From JAQVYB01 sp964490935 (GTDB taxonomy: Bacteria; Verrucomicrobiota; Kiritimatiellia; RZYC01): 5,706 nt of DNA. Every line of letters begins with the position of its first letter. The first letter of the stretch is position 1. Below are positions 1 to 4,687 of the stretch, piece by piece. A program made the position numbers and the translations under genes. The notes under the pieces were generated by a model. It searched no databases, was not told the origin of the DNA, and saw only the letters and a program-made list of their open reading frames with translations. Location of the stretch: NCBI GenBank assembly GCA_964490935.1, contig CAZBEO010000153.1, positions 1 through 5,706 of the forward strand. Reading direction: 5' to 3'.

Positions 1-39
1 GCAACGACTTACGCGGGCACTATGCCAAAAATCAACCCC

Positions 40-273
40 TTATGGGATGACAGTGTAATAATAAATACAAAACGGAAAGCGCTTTGAGAGCATTCGCAGA
101 AAGCCAAAGTATTGTTCGTGAATTCCGGCGTAAAGCCGAAGGGAAGTAATATCGGATACGAGGCTGTCGCCAAAATACTCGCCTATGCCATATTCTCGGC
201 TATCGTAAAAATCTCTCCCCTTCTCAAGATCATCAGCAGCTTCATCCAGGACGATAACTTCCCTCGCCCTCAT
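40..273 (-). CDS. ParE/RelE-family toxin, C-terminally truncated (77 aa)
   Basis: This is the second gene of a type II toxin-antitoxin pair. The sequence has the pattern of the RelE/ParE fold: an N-terminal strand (REVIVLDEAADDLE, residues 3-16), the helix with RDFYDSREYGIGEYF (20-34), SLVSDITSLRLYAG (37-50), then the core strands with FGFLRMLSKRFPFCIYY (56-72). Family members are usually about 90-100 residues and continue after the IYY strand with a last beta strand ending in a VLDxRRxP-like motif. Here a stop follows at residue 78. None of the three frames of the remaining 39 bases restores that motif, so the end is lost or replaced, not merely shifted by one base within view. The ATG overlaps the antitoxin stop (ATGA), which supports this start and translational coupling. 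Family toxins act on DNA gyrase (ParE) or mRNA (RelE); which applies here cannot be told. The product may be inactive, in effect a pseudogene. Confidence 0.75.
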   Translation of the reverse strand: MRAREVIVLDEAADDLEKGRDFYDSREYGIGEYFGDSLVSDITSLRLYAGIHEQYFGFLRMLSKRFPFCIYYYTVIP

Positions 274-476
274 TTCCGTAATCGTTCTTTAAGCTGCTCA
301 AGCGGGATAAATTTTGCTTCACCTGATTCAATACGTTGCTTCCTGGCATTCAAAACCTCTTCATGCCAAGCGGGTGATTTGATGTCCGTTTCATCATGGC
401 AAAGAGCATCCCACAGCATTTCGATGGTTTCTAAACGCTCCGTAGTACCCATTTTTTCTATTTCCAGCGTTGTCAT
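270..476 (-). CDS. Type II antitoxin, PF09720-type addiction module component (68 aa)
   Basis: This small acidic/basic helical protein matches the 'putative addiction module component' family (TIGR02574/PF09720, unstable antitoxin) in length and layout. An N-terminal segment with ERLETIEMLWDAL (residues 13-25) is followed by SPAWHEEVLNARKQRIESGEA (34-54) and a C-terminal FIPLEQLKERL helix (56-66). Family members bind and neutralise the ParE/RelE-type toxin encoded immediately downstream, and the complex usually represses its own promoter. The gene starts at an ATG with GGGAG about eight bases upstream. It ends in a four-base ATGA overlap with the toxin start. The antitoxin looks complete, unlike its partner. 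An inverted repeat 30-47 bases upstream of the start is a candidate operator. Identification rests on remembered family pattern and gene order, with no database search. Confidence 0.88.
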   Translation of the reverse strand: MTTLEIEKMGTTERLETIEMLWDALCHDETDIKSPAWHEEVLNARKQRIESGEAKFIPLEQLKERLRK

Positions 477-614
477 AAGATCTGCTCCCGTGTTCTACAG
501 CACACCTGCAAATGTAGTTGCAGCATACCATCGGCACTGAATTAGTACCAGTTAAATATCAACACTGGATCGACGTTGTAAATGAATCGCTGGCCTTAGG
601 CGAGTCAAGCAATG
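477..614. other. 138-base intergenic region between GNAT gene and toxin-antitoxin module
   Basis: This spacer separates the 3' end of the acetyltransferase gene from the antitoxin start, both on the minus strand. It is long enough to hold a separate promoter for the toxin-antitoxin pair. Besides the 506-523 repeat it contains a weaker imperfect palindrome, CCAGT and ACTGG (548-552 and 564-568) around an 11-base AT-rich centre. That pairing has no U-tract, so it is not a convincing terminator for the GNAT transcript. Confidence 0.6.
506..523. promoter_or_regulatory. Inverted repeat upstream of the antitoxin, candidate operator
   Basis: CTGCAA and TTGCAG are perfect reverse complements of six bases separated by six bases (ATGTAG). 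They lie 30-47 bases upstream of the antitoxin ATG. Type II antitoxins commonly bind palindromes in this position to repress their own operon. A six-base repeat is short enough to arise by chance. No strong -10/-35 pair can be assigned around it. Confidence 0.35.
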
Positions 615-1115
615 TCAGGTGGTTTTGGGGGACCCGCTTTGGTGGTAGACGTATTCGCGGGTGTGGTTTTCGAGCAGGTGGGAGCGTCCGCGGTGGAATC
701 CGCATTTTTCGAGGACGCGGATAGAGGCGGCGTTGCGGGAGTCGACTTTGGCCCGGATGAGTGCGCGTTTTTTTGGTTTGAGGGAGGCGAGGTAGAGGCG
801 GACGATGGCGGTGGCATATCCGCGCCCCCAGTAGGTTTGTTTGAAGTGGTAGCCGATATAGCGGTATTTTCTTCCGCAGAGAACGGTGAAAACGCCGATC
901 ATTTTGTCGTCACCGGCTTGGGTGATGGCGAGTTCGGTGTTGGTATCGCGCTTGGCATAGGCATCCAGGATGCGGACGACATCTTCGAGGGCTTCTTCTT
1001 CGGTGATGGGGGAAAAGTCGTCGTATCGGCAGACTTCGGAGTCGCCGAAGATTTCGTAATAATCTTTCGCGTCGCGGGTACGGATGGATCGAAGGGCCAG
1101 AGGGGAGGCATTCAT
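615..1115 (-). CDS. GNAT-family N-acetyltransferase, RimJ/RimL-like (166 aa)
   Basis: The product is predicted to transfer an acetyl group from acetyl-CoA to an amine; the substrate is unknown. It has the usual GNAT layout: an N-terminal strand LALRSIRTRDAKDYYEIF (residues 6-23), a two-strand core with TELAITQAGDDKMIGVFTV (60-78), and a strand IGYHF (87-91) leading into the acetyl-CoA pyrophosphate loop YWGRGYA (95-101, the Q/RxxGxG/A motif). Then come NAASIRVLEKCGF (128-140), typical of the Acetyltransf_3 (RimJ/RimL) group, and a C-terminal strand. At 166 residues it is full length. The gene starts five bases after the solute-binding protein stop, without an obvious Shine-Dalgarno, so the two are probably co-transcribed and translationally coupled. 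RimJ/RimL proteins acetylate ribosomal proteins, but many relatives act on small molecules or antibiotics. The specific role is not predictable. Confidence 0.92.
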   Translation of the reverse strand: MNASPLALRSIRTRDAKDYYEIFGDSEVCRYDDFSPITEEEALEDVVRILDAYAKRDTNTELAITQAGDDKMIGVFTVLCGRKYRYIGYHFKQTYWGRGYATAIVRLYLASLKPKKRALIRAKVDSRNAASIRVLEKCGFHRGRSHLLENHTREYVYHQSGSPKTT

Positions 1116-1120
1116 GGCGT

Positions 1121-1918
1121 TCAGTTGGGCAGCCAGCGGTCCATATATTTATCTAGGGTGCCGGATTCGCGCCAGCGGGTGAGAATGGCGTTGGCGTGTT
1201 CGAGCAATTCCTGATTCTGAGGGGAAACGCCCCAGGCGATCAGCTCGTTGTTGAAGGGCTGAGGCTGAAAGTTGATGCCGTCGGCTTCGTGTTGGGAGGC
1301 CAGCCACCAGATGACCGGCGCATCGTGGATCACCACGTCGATCCGTTTCTTGATCAGCGCTTGGACGGCTTTTTCGGGTGAGGCGTAGGTTTTCATTTTG
1401 GCCTGCCGGCAGTTTCGCTCGACAAAGAGTGCGCCGGTGGTGCCTTGTTCGACGCCGATAACGGGTTGGCCAATGAGTATGCCGATGTTGTCAAATTTCC
1501 GGAAATCCTCGTTGCGGACGAGGGCCATTTGGCCTACGCGAAAAATGGGATCGGTGAAGGCCACGCGGATGCTGCGTTGATCGGTGATGGACATGCCGGA
1601 GACGATAAGGTCGATGCGCTCATCGAGTAGGGCCGGAATCAGCTCTTCAAAGCCCATTTCAACGAAAACCGGCTGGCGGTCGAGTTCTTCTGCCAGGAGA
1701 AGGGCAAGGTCGGCCTCCAAACCGGCAATGACACCGTTTTTCTTGAAGATGACTGGAGGGTTGTTGGGTGTGCAGCCGATGCGGAGGATCGGGCCGGTTT
1801 CGGAGGCTGAATCCGGGGGGAGTGGAACCTGTGCTTGGTGTCCAATTGTTCCGCATCCGCAAATCAGGAGGGTGATGCAGAGGGCGAGGAGTGGGGTGGT
1901 GCAGTTTGTCTTTTTCAT
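1121..1918 (-). CDS. Family-3 extracellular solute-binding lipoprotein (265 aa)
   Basis: The protein is predicted to be a lipid-anchored periplasmic binding protein for an amino acid or similar polar solute. Residues 1-22 form a lipoprotein signal peptide: MKK, a hydrophobic stretch, then lipobox I-C-G-C with Cys22 as the anchor. The mature part follows the SBP_bac_3 (PF00497) pattern: ILRIGC (44-49), GLEADLALLLAEEL (66-79), IDLIVSGMSITDQR (102-115, Arg115 a usual carboxylate-binding position), FTDPIF, GVEQGTTGALF (155-165), and IDVVIHDAPV (193-202, Asp199 a usual amino-group contact). An upstream in-frame TTG at 1981 is possible. The ATG at 1918 is preferred because the signal peptide begins there and the predicted -35 box covers the TTG. 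No permease or ATPase gene is adjacent, so it is an orphan here and may serve a distant ABC transporter or a sensing role. It shares a transcript with the GNAT gene. Confidence 0.9.
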   Translation of the reverse strand: MKKTNCTTPLLALCITLLICGCGTIGHQAQVPLPPDSASETGPILRIGCTPNNPPVIFKKNGVIAGLEADLALLLAEELDRQPVFVEMGFEELIPALLDERIDLIVSGMSITDQRSIRVAFTDPIFRVGQMALVRNEDFRKFDNIGILIGQPVIGVEQGTTGALFVERNCRQAKMKTYASPEKAVQALIKKRIDVVIHDAPVIWWLASQHEADGINFQPQPFNNELIAWGVSPQNQELLEHANAILTRWRESGTLDKYMDRWLPN

Positions 1919-1952
1919 CGTTTGGATTCTCGTGGTTGAAGTTGCGCGGGAG

Positions 1953-1981
1953 AAATTAGCTGATAATCGGTTGTGTTTCAA
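1953..1981 (-). promoter_or_regulatory. Sigma70-like promoter for the solute-binding lipoprotein gene
   Basis: Read on the minus strand there is TTGAAA (1981-1976, five of six with TTGACA), a 17-base spacer, and TAATTT (1958-1953, a weaker -10). This points to transcription starting near 1946 and a leader of about 28 bases before the ATG at 1918. The spacing is ideal, but the -10 matches only three of six positions. Confidence 0.45.
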
Positions 1982-1984
1982 CCG
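1968..1984. promoter_or_regulatory. Inverted repeat over the -35 region, candidate operator
   Basis: CGGTTG and CAACCG are perfect six-base complements around a five-base centre (TGTTT). The repeat overlaps the predicted -35 box of the minus-strand promoter and lies in the divergent spacer before glgB. A repressor bound here could block the lipoprotein gene. It could also simply be a small hairpin in a long glgB leader. Confidence 0.35.
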
Positions 1985-2131
1985 TTAATACATGGGTTGT
2001 CGGATGGCGTTTCGATCGGGTGGTTTTTGGGCGTCTGTACTTTGGCTTCGCGTGGCGGGATGTTAGTCATCGGGTTGGAAATTGGCTTGAATGTTGCAGG
2101 ATTCTGGTGTTTCGTATGCGTTGTTTCACAC

Positions 2132-2139
2132 AGGAAGGG
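2132..2139 (+). promoter_or_regulatory. glgB ribosome binding site deciding the start codon
   Basis: AGGAAGGG is a strong Shine-Dalgarno sequence. Two in-frame ATGs follow, at 2140 and 2146. The first touches the site and has no spacer. The second has a six-base spacer, so 2146 is the chosen glgB start. Confidence 0.75.
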
Positions 2140-2145
2140 ATGCCG

Positions 2146-4350
2146 ATGAAAAGCGAATTTGCCAAAGAGATTGTAAAAGCGATTGAAGCCGGGACGCACG
2201 GGTCGCCTTTTGACGTACTCGGGATGCATCGGCGTGCGAAGGGGCGTCCGGGCGTGGTGGTGTGTTCGTTTCAGCCGTATGCGAAGGACGTGTGCGTGGT
2301 GGATAAAAACGAGGGAACGCTTTATCCGCTCTCCAAGATCGGGCCGGATGGCTTTTTTGAGGGCCTCGTTGCGGACCGCGATGTTTTTGAATATCGCTTG
2401 CGTATAACCGGTTACGATGGGTTGTTTATCGAGGTGGAGGACCCGTATGCTTTCCCCTCGCTGATCTCGGATTTTGATCTGTATTTATTTGGCGAGGGAA
2501 CGGATTACCGAACCTATGAAAAGCTGGGTGCGCATCTCCGGGTGGTGAATGATGTGGAAGGGATTCATTTTGCGGTGTGGGCGCCGAATGCTTTGCGCAC
2601 GAGCGTTATCACGGAGTTCAACCGGTGGGATGGACGCTGTCTGCCGATGCAGCAACGCGGTAACAGCGGCCTATGGGAAATTTTTGTCCCGGGGATGGAG
2701 CCTGGCGATTTATACAAATTTGAGATCAAGGGCCCCGATGGCTTCCTGGGGCAGAAGGCGGACCCGTATGGATTTGCGGCAGAGCTGCGCCCGCGCACGG
2801 CCTCGGTGGTGTGGGATGTGCGGCGATATGGATGGAACGATGACGACTGGATGGAGCAGCGTCGGGAGCGCAACTGGCATCAGGAGCCGATCAGCGTGTA
2901 TGAGCTGCACCTAAGTTCGTGGCGGCGCGTTCCGGAGGAGGGAAACCGCTGGATGACGTATCGCGAGCTGGCCGATTCCCTGATTCCCTACGTCAAGGAA
3001 ATGGGCTTTACTCATATTGAGACGCTGCCGGTTTCCGAGCACCCCTTCGACGGGTCGTGGGGCTACCAAACAATCGGCTATTACGCGCCCACCTCGCGCT
3101 TCGGGTCGCCCGATGATTTCATGTATTTCGTGGACCGCTGCCATCAGGAGGGTATCGGCGTGCTGCTCGATTGGGTGCCTGCGCATTTCCCGAAGGATGG
3201 ACACGGCCTGGCCTACTTCGATGGTACGCATCTCTATGAACATGCCGATCCGCGCCAAGGTGAACACCGCGATTGGGGTACGCTGATTTTTAATTACGGA
3301 CGCAACGAGGTGAAAACCTTCCTGCTTTCGAACGCGCTGTTCTGGGCGGATATTTATCACATCGACGGCCTGCGCGTGGATGCTGTGGCCAGCATGCTCT
3401 ATCTGGATTATTCCCGTGAGAACGGCGAGTGGATTCCGAATGAATTCGGCGGGCGCGAGAATCTGCGGGCGGTGGAATTTCTGAAACGGTTCAACGAACT
3501 GGTGCATGAGCAGTATCCCGGATTTACGACTTTTGCCGAGGAGTCCACTGCCTGGCCGATGGTTTCGCGTCCCACCTATCTGGGCGGGCTCGGATTTGAC
3601 TTCAAATGGAACATGGGCTGGATGCACGATACCCTCGAATACATGGGGAAAGAGGCCGTTCACCGTAAATATCATCACAGCAATATCACCTTTTCCCTGC
3701 TCTATGCCTTTACTGAAAACTTCATTCTGCCTTTCTCGCACGATGAAGTGGTCTATGGCAAACGCTCGATGCTCGATAAGATGCCGGGAGATGCCTGGCA
3801 GAAGTTCGCCAATCTGCGCCTGCTGTACGGCTACATGTTCGCCCATCCGGGCAAGAAGCTGCTCTTCATGGGCGCGGATGTGGCGCAGTGGAATGAATGG
3901 AATTATCAGTCCAGCGTGGAGTGGAACCTCTTGGATTTCCTTCCGCACAAGCAGGCCAATCACTGCCTGGCATCCCTGAATCACCTCTATCGAAGCATCC
4001 CCGAGCTGCATGAGATTGATTTTTCCTGGGAAGGATTCGAGTGGATCGATTTTCACGATAGCGATCAGAGTACGGTTTCGTTCTTGCGCAAGACCGGGAA
4101 TCCGGACAAGGAACACACCGCCTGCGTTTTCAATTTCACGCCGGTGCCGCGCACAACCTATCGGCTCGGCGTTCCGTCACTAGGATACTATCGCGAAATT
4201 TTCAACAGCGATGCCGCCGATTTTGGCGGGGGCAATGTGGTCAATGGGGGAGGCGTCATGTCGGAGAATGTTCCGTGGATGGGGCAGCCCTGCTCGATTG
4301 TCATTACCCTGCCGCCACTGGCCGCCGTCTGGTTCCGTTATGAAGGATAG
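2146..4350 (+). CDS. glgB: 1,4-alpha-glucan branching enzyme GlgB (734 aa)
   Basis: The enzyme cuts an alpha-1,4 glucan chain and rejoins it through an alpha-1,6 bond, making the branches of glycogen in the cytoplasm. The order is an N-terminal N1 domain (about residues 1-110, with SPFDVLGMH), a CBM48 domain (about 120-220, with GIHFAVWAPNA), the GH13 (alpha/beta)8 barrel, and a C-terminal beta domain. The barrel's conserved regions are intact: DWVPAHF (342-348), GLRVDAVASML (408-418) with nucleophile Asp412, FAEEST (463-468) with acid/base Glu465, and FSHDEV (530-535) with Asp533. The spacings equal those of the E. coli D405/E458/D526 triad. At 734 residues it is the usual length for the long isoform. 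The usual MGxEFGQ loop reads MGADVAQ (575-581), a minor variation. No other glycogen gene is in view. The downstream zinc-ribbon gene is 22 bases away, so co-transcription is likely. Confidence 0.98.
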   Translation: MKSEFAKEIVKAIEAGTHGSPFDVLGMHRRAKGRPGVVVCSFQPYAKDVCVVDKNEGTLYPLSKIGPDGFFEGLVADRDVFEYRLRITGYDGLFIEVEDPYAFPSLISDFDLYLFGEGTDYRTYEKLGAHLRVVNDVEGIHFAVWAPNALRTSVITEFNRWDGRCLPMQQRGNSGLWEIFVPGMEPGDLYKFEIKGPDGFLGQKADPYGFAAELRPRTASVVWDVRRYGWNDDDWMEQRRERNWHQEPISVYELHLSSWRRVPEEGNRWMTYRELADSLIPYVKEMGFTHIETLPVSEHPFDGSWGYQTIGYYAPTSRFGSPDDFMYFVDRCHQEGIGVLLDWVPAHFPKDGHGLAYFDGTHLYEHADPRQGEHRDWGTLIFNYGRNEVKTFLLSNALFWADIYHIDGLRVDAVASMLYLDYSRENGEWIPNEFGGRENLRAVEFLKRFNELVHEQYPGFTTFAEESTAWPMVSRPTYLGGLGFDFKWNMGWMHDTLEYMGKEAVHRKYHHSNITFSLLYAFTENFILPFSHDEVVYGKRSMLDKMPGDAWQKFANLRLLYGYMFAHPGKKLLFMGADVAQWNEWNYQSSVEWNLLDFLPHKQANHCLASLNHLYRSIPELHEIDFSWEGFEWIDFHDSDQSTVSFLRKTGNPDKEHTACVFNFTPVPRTTYRLGVPSLGYYREIFNSDAADFGGGNVVNGGGVMSENVPWMGQPCSIVITLPPLAAVWFRYEG

Positions 4351-4372
4351 AACGTGAAGGAAGTGAGCAAGC

Positions 4373-4687
4373 ATGCCGACGTACGAATATGAATGTCAGA
4401 AATGTGGTCATCGCTTTGATGTGTTTCAGAGCATTACCGAAAAACCGAAGCAGCGATGTCCGAAATGCAGAGGAAAAATAAAACGACTGCTTGGCGCGGG
4501 GGCGGGCTTTCTCTTCAAGGGCTCCGGCTTCTACGCCACCGATTACCGTAGCGACAGCTATAAAAGCGCTCAGAAAGCAGAACACAACGCCGCATCGGAA
4601 ACAAAAAAAGAAACACCCGCCGCTTCTTCTGCGGCACCTACTTCAGACACCAAAAAGAAAACAGCAAAAACAAAGGAAAAGGCATGA
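4373..4687 (+). CDS. FmdB-family zinc ribbon protein (104 aa)
   Basis: This is a small cytoplasmic protein of the FmdB/CxxC_CxxC_SSSS regulatory family, named after a formamidase-linked gene; its biochemical role is generally unknown. It opens with the hallmark MPTYEYECQKCGHRFDVFQ, followed by two metal-binding pairs, Cys8/Cys11 and Cys29/Cys32, that would hold one zinc ion. Next is GAGAGFLFKGSGFYATDYR (41-59), also typical of the family. From about residue 66 the protein is a low-complexity tail of Ala, Lys, Thr, Glu and Ser, probably disordered. The ATG has GGAAGTGAG upstream. The stop overlaps the next gene's start as ATGA, so translation is probably coupled. It sits between glgB and an ABC-class ATPase in one apparent transcript. 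An A7 tract at 4603-4609 lies in the tail. Confidence 0.9.
   Translation: MPTYEYECQKCGHRFDVFQSITEKPKQRCPKCRGKIKRLLGAGAGFLFKGSGFYATDYRSDSYKSAQKAEHNAASETKKETPAASSAAPTSDTKKKTAKTKEKA
4672..4687 (+). promoter_or_regulatory. Ribosome binding site and ATGA stop/start overlap
   Basis: AAAGGA (4672-4677) lies six bases before the ATG at 4684. The ATGA at 4684-4687 contains both the ATPase start and the zinc-ribbon stop. This arrangement supports the chosen start and coupled translation. Confidence 0.7.

Larger units (their letters stand above)
1919..2145. other. Divergent intergenic region between lipoprotein gene and glgB
   Basis: These 227 bases lie between two divergently read genes and should hold promoters for both. 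The lipoprotein promoter is recognisable. For glgB only poor matches are seen, for example GATAAT at 1962-1967 without a good -35, and TTGCAG/TATGCG at 2094-2120 with a 15-base spacer. A GTG at 2020 is in frame with glgB, but the residues it would add do not resemble the enzyme. Confidence 0.6.

Noticed and set aside
588..602. Possible terminator hairpin (GCC-TAA-GGC) after the GNAT gene
   Set aside because: The stem is only three or four base pairs and is not followed by a U-tract on the minus strand.
541..610. Possible integron attC site near the toxin-antitoxin module
   Set aside because: GTTAAAT at 551-557 matches the GTTRRRY core and toxin-antitoxin cassettes are common in integrons. 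No partner RYYYAAC or paired inner boxes were found at a suitable distance, and the neighbouring genes do not look like cassettes.
612..1214. 200-codon plus-strand frame rich in Gly, Val and Asp
   Set aside because: It is the antisense shadow of the GNAT gene and the 3' end of the lipoprotein gene. Its composition is biased and no domain is visible.
1919..1981. TTG start extending the lipoprotein by 21 residues
   Set aside because: The extension would bury the signal peptide, and the TTG falls in the predicted -35 box. The ATG at 1918 directly begins a lipoprotein signal sequence.
2020..2145. GTG start extending GlgB by 42 residues
   Set aside because: The added residues do not resemble the GlgB N-terminus. 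A strong Shine-Dalgarno sits at 2132-2139, correctly spaced for the ATG at 2146, which gives the usual family length.
2911..4116. Long (401 codon) open frame on the minus strand inside glgB
   Set aside because: It lies wholly antisense to a clearly real glgB with all catalytic motifs, shows no recognisable domain, and has no convincing ribosome binding site. Codon bias of the sense gene explains the open frame.
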